DNA of 40,331 nt from an uncultured Clostridia bacterium (GCA_947631575.1 CANRLW010000010.1:1-40331); one strand, 5' to 3'; positions 25,496 through 34,291 are shown, numbered from the stretch's first letter. Notes: generated by a model not told the origin, from the letters alone. Numbers and translations: made by a program.

Positions 25496-25862
25496 ACAGC
25501 GTTTCTGTCTGGATAAAAAGTTTCTTTCTCCTAACATCAAAAAGCTTTATTTCTAAAACAAACTTTGATTTCTTATCTATTACAGCGTTTTTGATAATAC
25601 GTGCATAATGTGTGGACAATGCATAAACTGTCAACAGGGGTTGCGGGGGCGGTAGCCCCCGCATTCTTCCTCCTTCCCCTTCGGGGAAGGGGGATAGGGC
25701 GAGAGAGTGTTATTGAGAGAAAGAGTGTTTGAATAGAACCACAAATAGGTTTTTATACAAGCTGAGAGTTTGATTCCTTTTGTGCCATTTAATTTAAATT
25801 TATAAACAAACCGAGAAAATTTGTTTATTTTGTAAAAAAGTTAAGAAAAAACAGAAAAAAAC
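25496..25862. other. Gene-free stretch with GC-rich hairpins
   Basis: Between recO and the YegP-like gene's promoter I see no gene. It contains GCGGGGGC-GGTA-GCCCCCGC (25643-25662) and CCTTCCC-CTTCG-GGGAAGG (25672-25690), both perfect stems standing out from A/T-rich flanks. The second resembles a hairpin repeat frequent between genes in gut Clostridia (from memory). The rest is A/T-rich without recognisable signals. Confidence 0.65.
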
Positions 25863-25891
25863 TTGACAAATAGGAGAAATGATGTTACAAT
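25863..25891 (+). promoter_or_regulatory. Promoter of the YegP-like gene
   Basis: TTGACA (25863-25868), 17 bases, TACAAT (25886-25891), 48 bases before the ATG. Confidence 0.8.
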
Positions 25892-25939
25892 AAAATTGCA
25901 AAGACCCTTATTCTTTATTTATGAAAGGACTGTTTTGAA

Positions 25940-26320
25940 ATGGGCAAGTTTGAAATCAAAAAAACCAAAAACGGCGGCTTTATGTTCAACCTCAAAGCCG
26001 GAAACGGCGAGATAATCGCCACAAGCGAGACCTACAACACGCTTGACGCCTGCAAGAACGGCATTAACAGCGTAGCGACAAACGCTCCTGTTGCTGCTGT
26101 AGAAGACCAGACTGTCGAGGGATACGCGACCGAGAAGAACCCGAAGTTCGAGATCTATCTCGATAAGAAGGGCGAGTTCCGTTTCCGCCTGAAGGCAAAG
26201 AACGGTCAGATCATTGCGACGGGCGAAGGCTATAAGGCTAAAGCAAGCTGCAAGAACGGCATTGAGAGCATAAAGAAAAATGCTGTTGATGCTAAGGTCG
26301 TTGAGGTCGAGGACAAGTAA
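25940..26320 (+). CDS. YegP/DUF1508 two-repeat protein
   Basis: A 126-residue soluble protein made of two DUF1508 (YegP, UPF0339) repeats: KFEIKKTKNGGFMFNLKAGN..IIATSETY (about 3-45) and KFEIYLDKKGEFRFRLKAKN..IIATGEGY (about 65-105). Each is followed by a CKNGI segment. The family forms a small beta-beta-beta-alpha fold; its function is unknown. It has its own near-consensus promoter, AAAGGA before the ATG and a strong terminator, so it is a free-standing, probably well-expressed gene. Confidence 0.92.
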   Translation: MGKFEIKKTKNGGFMFNLKAGNGEIIATSETYNTLDACKNGINSVATNAPVAAVEDQTVEGYATEKNPKFEIYLDKKGEFRFRLKAKNGQIIATGEGYKAKASCKNGIESIKKNAVDAKVVEVEDK

Positions 26321-26348
26321 GCGTTTATACATACAGTTTAATAAAATC

Positions 26349-26400
26349 AAGAGGTAAGAGTTTTGTGGAACGGTCGTTCCATAAGCTCTTACCTCTTTTG
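26349..26400 (+). terminator. Terminator of the YegP-like gene
   Basis: AAGAGGTAAGAG (26349-26360) and CTCTTACCTCTT (26386-26397) form a perfect 12-bp stem. The loop contains a second perfect hairpin TGGAAC-GGTC-GTTCCA (26366-26381). TTTTG follows. Confidence 0.75.
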
Positions 26401-26544
26401 TCAGTATACAGTGTACAATGTACAGTAGTCAGTAAAAGGGGGAAAGTTGTTCTCTCGTTATTTTGATTTCTAAACTTAAACGTGCATAGCTGAAACGCGC
26501 TTTCCCGCCCGAACCCTCTCCGTTTCTAAAGCACCCGCCCGCTC

Positions 26545-26628
26545 GGTCGGCGCCGCGCCGCTTGCGCGGCTTACTCGCTTCGCTCGTGATTTTGTTTCGC
26601 TCCGCTCAGCAAAATCGCGGCGCCGACC
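26545..26628. repeat. 84-bp nested inverted repeat
   Basis: Outer arms GGTCGGCGCCGCG (26545-26557) and CGCGGCGCCGACC (26616-26628) are perfect 13-bp complements. Inside, GATTTTG (26588-26594) pairs with CAAAATC (26610-26616, sharing one base with the outer arm), and GCCGC-TTGC-GCGGC makes a further small hairpin. Confidence 0.75.
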
Positions 26629-26789
26629 TACGCACTTTTCCTTAAATAAAGTTGTTTTTGATCTATAGGCACATAGCCGAAAAGCAGTCCGCTTATTTGT
26701 GCATTCTTGAAAACCCTTAATGCTTTCTTTTTCCCGCTCAAATGTTAATTCATTTTTAAGGTGGTTTAACACTCATAACCTCTTTTAGG

Positions 26790-26944
26790 ATTGCCGTTTC
26801 AAAGCATGGCTTTGAAACGGCAATGCGGGGAAAACTCTTGTTTTCCCCGCACCCTTTAGCGCTTGCTGACGCGATTGCGGGGACTCCGTCCCCGCACCCC
26901 TGCCAGAGGGCAAAAATTTTTTGAAAAAAATTTTTGCCCTCTGG
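26790..26944. repeat. Cluster of four perfect hairpins
   Basis: Stem 1: 16 bp, 26790-26805 with 26809-26824, arm ATTGCCGTTTCAAAGC. Stem 2: 12 bp, 26824-26835 with 26840-26851, arm TGCGGGGAAAAC. Stem 3: 8-9 bp, 26876-26884 with 26888-26896, arm TGCGGGGAC. Stem 4: 20 bp, 26903-26922 with 26925-26944, beginning CCAGAGGGCAAAAA. All are perfect. Stem 4 is nearest to the asnB stop and could end that transcript. Confidence 0.85.
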
Positions 26945-27038
26945 ACTCCCTTTTCAAAAAACTTTCGTGCGCCGCTCGTTTTGTGGTTTTGATTTTAAAC
27001 GTTGTTCGCCGCTCGAAACAGCTTCTTGCCTCTTGCCT

Positions 27039-28862
27039 CTATCCTCTGACCTCTACTTGATATCTCTGCATCCAATACTCTATCTGCAAGAAGTATGCGT
27101 ATATCTGCGGAACAGTCATAAGCTGTCCGTACCAATTCTTCTTAAACGATGCGCCGTTTGTTTCGAGCATTTTCCTGAGAGCGCTTTCGTTTACAAGCTC
27201 CGTAAGCCTGCATTCTCCGCTGTCTAAAAGCATTTTCAGCTTTCCTGAAAGAAGTTCCATGTAGTTCGGATTGTGAGTCTTGGGATAGGGCGACTTTTTC
27301 CGCCATAAAACATCTTCGGGTAATACCCCCGTCATCGCATAGCGCACCAGTCCTTTTTCACGCTCGCGGTAATTCTTGAATTTCGTCGGGATATTATACG
27401 CATATTCAACCAGCCTGTAGTCGCAGAACGGAACTCTGACTTCAAGCCCGTGCGCCATGCTCATTCTGTCTTTTCTGTCAAGAAGTGTCGCCATAAAATA
27501 TTCAAGATTTAGTATGAACATTTCTCTCATTCTGCGGTCGTCCGCATTCTCCCCGTCAAGATATTCAACATCTTCAAGACACCGCTCATATTCCTTTCTT
27601 ACAAAAGCCTCCGCCTCTTTTGCGCTCATCGGGTCTTTCATAAGCTCCGCCCTTTCGGGAACGCTCGTCGCCCACGGAAATCCGTCATAGTGCAAAACTT
27701 CGGGTCTGTGATACCAAGGATAGCCGCCGAATATCTCGTCCGCGCATTCTCCCGATACTGCTACGGAATGCGTTTTCTTTATCTCACGGCAGAACAGATA
27801 AAGCGAGCTGTCAACATCCGCCATTCCGGGAAGATCCCTCGCATAAGCCGCGTCTTTGAGCGCCTCTGCAAGCGCGGGAGTATCAAGCTCTACTCCCTTA
27901 TGATCCGAGTTTATAAACTTTGCCATTTCTGCTACATACGGCGCGTCTTCGTCGGGCTGAAAAGAGCTTGCGTGAAAATTCTCGCGGTTGTTTTTGTAGT
28001 CAATAGAATAGGTCACCAGCTTTTCTCCGCGGCTTTCATATTCTTTCGCGGCAATTGCCGAAATAACAGAACTGTCGAGTCCTCCCGATAAAAATGTGCA
28101 AAGCGGAACATCGCTTATAAGCTGGCGCTTTACTGCGTCAAAAATAAGCTCGCGCGTATGCTCGGCAGTCTCTTCAAAGCTTTCGCTGTGCGCTTTGGCA
28201 GTAACTTTCCAGTAGCGTTTTACCTTCAGCCCGTCTCTTGAAAACTCCGCATAATGTGCCGCAGGCAGATCGCTTATATCCCTGAAAACTCCGCTCCCCA
28301 CAATTCTCGCAGGACCTATCAGCATTATCTCAGCCGCGCCTTCTTTGGTTATCACGGGCTTTATTTCCGGGTGCAGCAAAAGCGACTTTATCTCGCTCGC
28401 AAAAACTATCCCTCCGCTTGTTTTCGCATAGAACAGCGGCTTTACGCCTATCCTGTCGCGCGCCAGAAACAGCGTCTGCGTCCGCTTGTTCCAGACGGCA
28501 AACGCAAATATGCCGTTAAACATATCGAGGCATTTTTCCCCGTATTCGGCAAATGCCTTTAAAACTACCTCCGTGTCCGAATGCCCCGCAAATTCATAGC
28601 CCTTTTTCAAAAGCTCCTTTCGGATATCTTCTGTGTTATAAAGCTCTCCGTTGTAGATAAGTGTATAGTCGCCGAAGGTCATGGGCTGTTTTCCGTTTTC
28701 CGGGTCAATTACTATAAGCCTGCGGTGTGCAAAGCCTACATTATCGTCAAAATAAAAGCCCTTGTCGTCCGGTCCTCTCGGAGCAAGCGCCTCGCTCATT
28801 TTTTCGAGCAGTTCTCTCTTCACCTTGTTTTTAAAATCAATTTCCCCTGCAATTCCACACAT
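27039..28862 (-). CDS. asnB: Asparagine synthase (glutamine-hydrolysing)
   Basis: A 607-residue enzyme making asparagine from aspartate, glutamine and ATP. The N-terminal class II glutaminase domain begins MCGIAGEI, with Cys2 as nucleophile after Met removal, and contains RGPDDKG, AHRRLIVID, YNGELYN and SDTEV. The C-terminal synthetase domain carries the PP-loop FLSGGLDSS (about 253-261), SGECADEIFGGY and DRKDRMSMAHGLEVRVPF. Length is typical of AsnB. Its leader contains a long hairpin (28890-28942). It lies 117 bases downstream of the cysteine desulfurase gene on the same strand. Confidence 0.95.
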   Translation of the reverse strand: MCGIAGEIDFKNKVKRELLEKMSEALAPRGPDDKGFYFDDNVGFAHRRLIVIDPENGKQPMTFGDYTLIYNGELYNTEDIRKELLKKGYEFAGHSDTEVVLKAFAEYGEKCLDMFNGIFAFAVWNKRTQTLFLARDRIGVKPLFYAKTSGGIVFASEIKSLLLHPEIKPVITKEGAAEIMLIGPARIVGSGVFRDISDLPAAHYAEFSRDGLKVKRYWKVTAKAHSESFEETAEHTRELIFDAVKRQLISDVPLCTFLSGGLDSSVISAIAAKEYESRGEKLVTYSIDYKNNRENFHASSFQPDEDAPYVAEMAKFINSDHKGVELDTPALAEALKDAAYARDLPGMADVDSSLYLFCREIKKTHSVAVSGECADEIFGGYPWYHRPEVLHYDGFPWATSVPERAELMKDPMSAKEAEAFVRKEYERCLEDVEYLDGENADDRRMREMFILNLEYFMATLLDRKDRMSMAHGLEVRVPFCDYRLVEYAYNIPTKFKNYREREKGLVRYAMTGVLPEDVLWRKKSPYPKTHNPNYMELLSGKLKMLLDSGECRLTELVNESALRKMLETNGASFKKNWYGQLMTVPQIYAYFLQIEYWMQRYQVEVRG

Positions 28863-28889
28863 ACTATCACCCTTTCATAAAGCTTTGAA

Positions 28890-28942
28890 TTTACAGTCCG
28901 TGTCAGTGATTTCATGAAATATCCCTGACACGGAGCTGTAAA
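28890..28942 (-). promoter_or_regulatory. Long hairpin in the asnB leader / desulfurase terminator
   Basis: TTTACAG plus TCCGTGTCAG (28890-28906) pair with CTGACACGGA plus CTGTAAA (28925-28942), 17 bp with one bulged base. The loop contains the palindrome ATTTCATGAAAT. There is no T-run immediately after it on the minus strand, so it could be an RNA-processing, attenuation or protein-binding site rather than a simple terminator. I see no T-box sequence. Confidence 0.6.
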
Positions 28943-28979
28943 AGTTGTTTCGGAAATGCCGATAAAAAATTTTGCCGTT

Positions 28980-30119
28980 TCACTTCTTTAATTTTCCCAA
29001 AGTCTTTAAAAGCGCATTTACTTCATTTTCATTGTTGAACGCCGACGGCGAAAAGCGTATTGTGCCGCCGTCGATAGTGCCGAGCTTTTTATGGCAAAGC
29101 GGCGCACAGTGAAGTCCCGCGCGAAGGCAAAACCCGTTTTCGGACAGATATCCCGCGCCGTCCGTAGCGCTCATGTCCTTTATATTGAACGAAACCACTG
29201 GAGCGTACATTCTCCGATTTGTTTCGTTTATGTCATTGTACAGCGTAATGTTTCCGAGCTGTTTTGCGCCCGCACAGAATTTTCTGCACAGAGAGAGCTC
29301 GTGTGAGAGTATCACTTCGGGAGTTTTAGCTTTTACAAACTCAACTCCTTTTCCGAGCGCTATAACTCCCGCTGTGTTTATCGTTCCGCTCTCAAAGCGG
29401 TCGGGCATGAAATCGGGCTGTAAAATGCTTTCGGAGGCGCTCCCCGTGCCGCCCTCTATAATTGTTTTAAGAGGGAATTTTCCGTCGGTTATCATAAGCC
29501 CCGTTCCCATAGGACCGTAAAGCCCCTTGTGTCCTGCCGCGCAGAGAATGTTTATCCCGTTTTTCATTTTCAAGGGCAAAACTCCCGCTCCCTGCGCCGC
29601 GTCCACAATAAAACAGATGTTGTGCTTTTGGCAAATTTTTGCAAGCTCTGATATGGGATTTCTTCTTCCTATGACGTTGCTTGCCGCAGTGCAGACGAGA
29701 GCGACAGTGTTTCTTCTTATCGCGCGCTCGGCGTTTCTGACTGTCTGTTCATCGTCGTCCGTCGTTTCAAAGACCGTACAGCTCCCGCCTTGTTCGCGCA
29801 CAGCGGCATAGACGGGACGCGATACGGCGTTATGTTCGATGTCGCTAATAACAAAATGACAGCCGCGCCGCGCCACGCCTTTTATGGCGAAATTCAGCGC
29901 GGTCGTACAGTTCAGCGTAAAAACAGTGTTTTCAACTTTTCCGCCGAAAAACTCCGCGCATATCTCGCGCGAACGGTAGACGGTTTCGGCGGTCTTTACC
30001 GAGAAAGCATGACCCGAGCGTCCCGGGTTTGCGCCGTAATAGCCCAGTGCTTTCTGCCATACTTCATAGACCGACCGCGGCTTAGGGTAAGTCGTCGCGG
30101 CATTGTCAAGATATATCAC
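28980..30119 (-). CDS. Cysteine desulfurase-like class V aminotransferase
   Basis: A 379-residue PLP enzyme expected to release sulfur (or selenium) from cysteine (selenocysteine) as an enzyme-bound persulfide. YLDNAATTYPKP opens the protein; SDIEHNAVSRP (His96), IVDAAQ (Asp173) and AAGHKG (PLP lysine Lys198) are in place. RAGLHCAP supplies the active-site Cys338. The start is GTG at 30119 with GGAG six bases upstream. It overlaps the DUF3343 gene by 14 bases. That pairing is typical of the selenium/sulfur-carrier branch rather than the Isc or Suf clusters; no SufU or IscU is adjacent. Confidence 0.92.
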   Translation of the reverse strand: MIYLDNAATTYPKPRSVYEVWQKALGYYGANPGRSGHAFSVKTAETVYRSREICAEFFGGKVENTVFTLNCTTALNFAIKGVARRGCHFVISDIEHNAVSRPVYAAVREQGGSCTVFETTDDDEQTVRNAERAIRRNTVALVCTAASNVIGRRNPISELAKICQKHNICFIVDAAQGAGVLPLKMKNGINILCAAGHKGLYGPMGTGLMITDGKFPLKTIIEGGTGSASESILQPDFMPDRFESGTINTAGVIALGKGVEFVKAKTPEVILSHELSLCRKFCAGAKQLGNITLYNDINETNRRMYAPVVSFNIKDMSATDGAGYLSENGFCLRAGLHCAPLCHKKLGTIDGGTIRFSPSAFNNENEVNALLKTLGKLKK

Positions 30120-30309
30120 AATTGACTCCGATCTTTCTGAGCAGAGCGCAAACCTCTGCTCTGTCCGCGCCCGAAATTTTCAGCGCAAACCCGCAGCCGT
30201 ATTTCTTGCTTGTTGAACGAATTATCATGCTGCGGATATTGTGTTTCATCAGAAAGTTATGAGCTTTCTGCGCGGTCGTAAATGATTTTATGTAAATACT
30301 GTAAGGCAT
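30106..30309 (-). CDS. DUF3343 putative Se/S carrier-like protein
   Basis: A 67-residue protein matching the DUF3343 family: an N-terminal SFTTAQKAHNFLMKHNIRSMIIRS helix-strand unit, then KKYGCGFALKIS with Cys41 in the conserved glycine-cysteine-glycine loop, and a final C-terminal Cys64. Members are thought to carry sulfur or selenium from a desulfurase. AAGGAG precedes the ATG. Its 3' end overlaps the desulfurase start by 14 bases, so the two are translationally coupled and likely partners. Confidence 0.88.
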   Translation of the reverse strand: MPYSIYIKSFTTAQKAHNFLMKHNIRSMIIRSTSKKYGCGFALKISGADRAEVCALLRKIGVNCDIS

Positions 30310-30409
30310 AATTATTTTTCTCCTTGTGTTGCATTGAAAGCGTAAACATGTATAATTATAAACACATTAACGCTCGGAGCATTATATGCATTTTAATTTT
30401 ACATTGCCA

Positions 30410-30437
30410 CGCGCTCAGAATTAAAAAGCAGAGCGCG
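30410..30437. repeat. Hairpin between DUF3343 and the Clp gene
   Basis: CGCGCTC (30410-30416) and GAGCGCG (30431-30437), 7 bp with a 14-nt A-rich loop, in the divergent intergenic region. No clear promoter and no CtsR-type GGTCAAA repeats are visible there. Confidence 0.45.
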
Positions 30438-30541
30438 TAAAAGCTCGAAAAATCCCGTGGATTTAAACGCCCTTTCCCGCATAACTTTTTATCAGACGGC
30501 TCATAATAGAATTATCCAAAATTTTCAAGCGAGGTGTTTTT

Positions 30542-32839
30542 ATGGGAAATTCTGATATGCCCGCATTTTCCGCCGAGGCGTCGGGCGCACTTGCAAACGC
30601 CGTGACAATTGCGGGGCAAATGGGTCATAAATATGTGGGGAGCGAACATTTGCTCTGCGCTTTGGCGAAAAATCCCGAAAGCGCGGCGGGCGTAGCTTTG
30701 GCGCGGGAGGGCGTTCAGTTTAGAAAGCTCGTTATGGCGCTTAAAGAAAGAGCGGGAATTTCATGTGCGTGTGAGCTTTGCGAAAAGGATTTTTCACCGC
30801 GATTAAGAAAACTTCTTTCTGCGGCAAGAAACGCCGCATCTTCGAGAGGCGACGGCTTTGTAGGAACGGAGCATATCCTTATAGCAATGCTTTCCGACCG
30901 CGACTGCGCGGCTTATTCGATGTTATCCGAGCAAGGAGTAAAATTCTGTTCGGAGATAGGGGCGAAAAGAAACGAGCCGCCCTGCTTTGACCAGCAGGAC
31001 AGCAAAACGAAAAAGTCCGAGCGCAGAGGAGATCTCCCCGCGCTTTGCAGATATGGAACGGAACTTACGGCTTTAGCAAGGGAAGGAAAGCTGGATCCCG
31101 TTGTAGAGCGCGATGCGGAGATAGAACGTCTTGTGCAGATATTGCTCAGACGAAGTAAGAACAACCCCTGCCTTATAGGCGAGGCAGGAGTAGGAAAAAC
31201 AGCGGTTGTCGAGGGATTTGCACAAAGGATAACATCTGGCAGCGTACCGGATGAGCTTTTAGATAAGCGGGTATTTTCGGTAGATCTGGCGGCTTGCCTG
31301 TCGGGAGCGAAATACCGAGGGGATTTTGAAGAAAGGCTTAAGAGTATACTTGACGAGGCGGCGTCTAACCCAAACGTCATACTTTTCATTGACGAAATTC
31401 ATATGATAGTCGGCACGGGCGCGGCAGAAGGCGCGATAGACGCGGCAAGCATTTTAAAACCGCAGCTTGCGCGGGGAAAAATAACGCTTATCGGCGCGAC
31501 AACAACCGATGAATACCGCCGCATAATAGAAAAAGACAGCGCGCTTGAGCGCCGTTTCCAGCCCGTATGTGTAGAACAGCCCAACGAGCGGCAGACCATA
31601 AGGATATTGAACGGTCTGCGCCCAAGACTTGAAGACCACCACCGCGCGATAATAACAGACCGCGCCATAGAAACGGCAGTAAAACTCTCCCAGCGCTATA
31701 TAAACGACAGAAAACTTCCCGACAAAGCCATTGACCTGCTCGACGAGGCGGCGGCTAATGCAAGAACTCACAGGATAATCGAAAAACCTACTCTCTTCCG
31801 CGCAGTAAAAGAGCAGATAAGACGCGAGCGAGTAGTGGTAGATGAACGCGATGTTGCGCGTGCCGCCGCGGCTATAACTGGCATACCAGCGGAAAGACTG
31901 AGCGAGGACGAAAGCGAAAAGCTCAGAAATCTAGAATATATGCTCTCGCAAAGGGTAATAGGTCAGGAAAAAGCCGTCTCTCTTGCCGCAAAGGCTATTC
32001 GCCGCGGCAGAGCGGGACTTTGCGACCCTAACCGCCCCATAGGCTCGTTTTTCTTTCTCGGACAGACGGGTGTCGGAAAGACCGAGCTTTGTAAAGCGCT
32101 CGCAGAGGCAGTATTCGGCGACAGAAAAAGGCTTTTGAGATATGATATGTCCGAGTTTGCCGAGCGTCATTCGGTGTCGAAACTTATAGGTTCTCCTCCG
32201 GGATACGCGGGCTGTGAGCAGGAGGGCAGACTGGTAAAGGAAGTCCGGTCGAATCCCTATTCGGTCGTATTGTTTGACGAGGCGGAAAAAGCCCACCCCG
32301 ATGTTTTGAATATCCTTTTGCAGATACTTGAGGACGGAAGACTGACCTCCGCAGACGGCAGGATCGCGGATTTCACAAACACCATAGTCATACTCACGGG
32401 AAATGTCGGAGCAGAGGAGCTTGGACGAAAGTCCGTCGGTTTCGGGAAAAACACTTCCGAAAACTCTGATGTAATAAAGGCATTGAAAAAGCAGTTCCGA
32501 CCCGAACTGCTCAACAGGATAGACAATATCATAGTGTTTGAAAAACTGACAAATGAAAATATGGAAAAAATATGTCGGAAACTTCTGGACGGAGTAGCGC
32601 AAAGAGCAATGCACAGCGGCATAGAGCTTTCTTTTGACGAAAGCGCCGTAAAGGCTCTTTGCCGAAGATCATTAGATGAAAATATGGGCGCAAGACCTCT
32701 ACGCCGAGAGATAACGGCAAAAATAGAAGATATGCTCGGCGGCAAAATAATTTCGGGAGAGATACCCGAAAAGTCAAAAGCCGAAATCTTCGCAGAGGGC
32801 GAAAATTTCGGCGTTAGGATACTTGCCAATAATCGTTAA
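30542..32839 (+). CDS. ClpC/ClpA-type AAA+ protease ATPase with reduced middle domain
   Basis: A 765-residue unfoldase. Two Clp-N repeats (about 6-140) are followed by NBD1 with Walker A GEAGVGKT (213-220), pore loop KYRGDFEER and [16 protein letters not shown]2 has Walker A GQTGVGKT (507-514), [10 protein letters not shown], the sensor region RPELLNRID and a ClpP-docking-like VGF in GRKSVGFG. Between the ATPase domains only about 25 residues (about 409-435) replace the coiled-coil M-domain, and there is no UVR motif. ClpC normally has about 810 residues and needs MecA through that domain. GAGGTG precedes the ATG. It converges with spoIVB, three bases apart. ClpA-like regulation is an alternative. 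Confidence 0.9.
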   Translation: MGNSDMPAFSAEASGALANAVTIAGQMGHKYVGSEHLLCALAKNPESAAGVALAREGVQFRKLVMALKERAGISCACELCEKDFSPRLRKLLSAARNAASSRGDGFVGTEHILIAMLSDRDCAAYSMLSEQGVKFCSEIGAKRNEPPCFDQQDSKTKKSERRGDLPALCRYGTELTALAREGKLDPVVERDAEIERLVQILLRRSKNNPCLIGEAGVGKTAVVEGFAQRITSGSVPDELLDKRVFSVDLAACLSGAKYRGDFEERLKSILDEAASNPNVILFIDEIHMIVGTGAAEGAIDAASILKPQLARGKITLIGATTTDEYRRIIEKDSALERRFQPVCVEQPNERQTIRILNGLRPRLEDHHRAIITDRAIETAVKLSQRYINDRKLPDKAIDLLDEAAANARTHRIIEKPTLFRAVKEQIRRERVVVDERDVARAAAAITGIPAERLSEDESEKLRNLEYMLSQRVIGQEKAVSLAAKAIRRGRAGLCDPNRPIGSFFFLGQTGVGKTELCKALAEAVFGDRKRLLRYDMSEFAERHSVSKLIGSPPGYAGCEQEGRLVKEVRSNPYSVVLFDEAEKAHPDVLNILLQILEDGRLTSADGRIADFTNTIVILTGNVGAEELGRKSVGFGKNTSENSDVIKALKKQFRPELLNRIDNIIVFEKLTNENMEKICRKLLDGVAQRAMHSGIELSFDESAVKALCRRSLDENMGARPLRREITAKIEDMLGGKIISGEIPEKSKAEIFAEGENFGVRILANNR

Positions 32840-32842
32840 AGT

Positions 32843-33973
32843 TCAGCTAAGAGCCTCCGAAAGCATATTTTCGGCGAAAACAGCATAGCCGCGCGTCGGG
32901 TCGTTTACGAGAACATGCGTCACCGCTCCCGCAAATTTTCCGTCCTGAATTATAGGCGATCCGCTCATTCCTCGGACAATGCCGCCTGTCTTTTCAAGCA
33001 GTTCGGGATCTGTGATCTTTATGACCATGCTCTTTGAGCCTTCGAGATCAAGCAGATTTATCCGCTCTATCTCTATCGAATAAGCCTTCGGAGCGTTTGT
33101 GTCAATTGTCGTCAGTATCTGCGCGGGTCCTGCCTTTACTTCCTGCTTGAATGCCGCGGGATATATGTCGCCCGAAATTTCTCCGCTGTAATCTCCGAAA
33201 ACGCCCGATTCGGTGTTTTTGGTCAGTTTCCCTGTTTCACTTCCCGGAAAAATAAGCCCGCATAGTTCTCCCGCGCTGCCGCTTTTTCCTTTTACGATGC
33301 CGAATATCTCGGCTCTTGTTATCTCTCCGCTCCCGAGCGGTATGGTTTCGCCTGTCGTAACGTCGCTTACGGAATGTCCGAGACCGCCGAACGTCTTAGT
33401 TTTTGGGTCAATAAATGTCAGTGTTCCTACTCCCGCCGCGCTGTCACGGACGAAAACTCCTATTTTAAGGCAGCCGTCCTCTCGCTTTGGCGTAAACTCA
33501 AAGCACATTTCTCTGTCATCTCGCTCAAGAACGACCGAAGTGCTGTCCGAACAAAGCTGCACCGCGCGGGAAATATCGCTGTTTGTACGGACGTTTTCTC
33601 CGTTTACGGATATTATAACGTCACCTTCTCTGATACCCGCGTCTTTTGCTGGAGACTTTTCGGCGGTCTGTACGACCATAACGCCGTCGGACTTTATTTT
33701 TATGCCGAACGGCGTTCCGCAAAGTATAACGTTTTGCCGTTCTTTTACAACGGTTTTTGCGGTTTTTATGGGAATGTTCCCGAAATAATAAGCATATCCG
33801 TCCGCCGTCCTGCAAAGCGTTGTTCCCGCAAAGCCGCATTCAGACAGCTTACAGTCGGGAGAAAAGTTTATAACACCCGGGAGCGCCGCGCGGAATATCC
33901 CGAAAAATACCGCAATGCTTAAAACTAAGGCGGTGGACGCTCCCGAAAATAATTTTACTTTAATGTTTTTCAT
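32843..33973 (-). CDS. spoIVB: SpoIVB sporulation signalling protease
   Basis: A 376-residue forespore-secreted S55 serine protease that cleaves SpoIVFA to activate sigma-K processing. An N-terminal membrane/signal segment (ALVLSIAVFFGIFRAALPG, about 15-33) is followed by a PDZ domain (about 90-160, KSPAKDAGIREGDVIISVNGE). The catalytic domain has His200 (GGLGHSVSD), Asp322 and Ser337 (GMSGSPI); the 15-residue Asp-Ser spacing equals that of the Bacillus enzyme. Its presence shows an endospore-forming lineage. In many genomes spoIVB sits next to spo0A or recN; here it lies between the Clp ATPase and RNase J. Confidence 0.94.
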   Translation of the reverse strand: MKNIKVKLFSGASTALVLSIAVFFGIFRAALPGVINFSPDCKLSECGFAGTTLCRTADGYAYYFGNIPIKTAKTVVKERQNVILCGTPFGIKIKSDGVMVVQTAEKSPAKDAGIREGDVIISVNGENVRTNSDISRAVQLCSDSTSVVLERDDREMCFEFTPKREDGCLKIGVFVRDSAAGVGTLTFIDPKTKTFGGLGHSVSDVTTGETIPLGSGEITRAEIFGIVKGKSGSAGELCGLIFPGSETGKLTKNTESGVFGDYSGEISGDIYPAAFKQEVKAGPAQILTTIDTNAPKAYSIEIERINLLDLEGSKSMVIKITDPELLEKTGGIVRGMSGSPIIQDGKFAGAVTHVLVNDPTRGYAVFAENMLSEALS

Positions 33974-34033
33974 TTTTTACTTACTCTTTCAAAACCGATT
34001 TTCACTATTCATACTTATGCCGAAAACGGCACG

Positions 34034-34051
34034 CGGCAAGAAAACTTGCCG
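34034..34051. repeat. Hairpin upstream of spoIVB
   Basis: CGGCAAG-AAAA-CTTGCCG, a perfect 7-bp stem, about 60 bases upstream of the spoIVB start. No good sigma-F or sigma-G promoter could be assigned. Confidence 0.5.
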
Positions 34052-34256
34052 ACGAATATTATATTCTGCAAATCACGCGTTCAATATAAAAGGAAATTAC
34101 AAACGGAGAAAACAAGTTATGCCGATTTTACAGGAAACCCGTTTTTTTGCCGCGATGTTAAGCGGAGGTGTAAAATCAACTCAAAAAAGGTACATTAAGG
34201 CTATTTGGAAATAATTCCCACATTTTTTTAAAATAGTAGTACACCCGAAAATGTAC
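34052..34256. other. Intergenic region before the RNase J promoter
   Basis: Together with the leader this makes 648 bases without a firm gene (33974-34621). A 31-codon frame (ATG 34119 to TAA 34214, after a GGAG) opens MPILQETRFFAAMLSGG, but it resembles nothing I know and is probably chance. Confidence 0.5.
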
Positions 34257-34285
34257 TTGACATTTTTGGAAAAATGAGGTATAAT
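34257..34285 (+). promoter_or_regulatory. Consensus promoter upstream of RNase J
   Basis: TTGACA (34257-34262), 17 bases, TATAAT (34280-34285), perfect consensus. The RNase J ATG is 336 bases further on, implying a long leader. Confidence 0.85.
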
Positions 34286-34291
34286 AATATG

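Larger units (their letters stand above)
26321..27038. other. 718-base gene-free stretch rich in inverted repeats
   Basis: No credible gene on either strand (the 98-aa minus-strand frame at 26476-26772 runs through a palindrome). It holds the YegP terminator, a short ACAGTGTACAATGTACAGT-like repeat (26407-26428), a nested inverted repeat at 26545-26628, four perfect hairpins between 26790 and 26944, and TGCCTCT-like repeats near 27025-27055. Confidence 0.8.

Noticed and set aside
26476-26772. 98-aa minus-strand open frame
   Set aside because: It runs through the nested inverted repeat; the residues are arginine/alanine/glutamate-rich products of palindromic GC sequence, not a protein.
28863-28979. 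T-box riboswitch before asnB
   Set aside because: No T-box core sequence or antiterminator geometry; only a single long hairpin is present.
31931-32829. 227-aa and 190-aa minus-strand open frames
   Set aside because: Antisense to the second ATPase domain of the Clp protein, with no supporting signals.
34119-34214. 31-codon frame with a GGAG upstream
   Set aside because: Too short, unlike any known peptide, and without a promoter or terminator of its own; kept only as a note in the intergenic entry.
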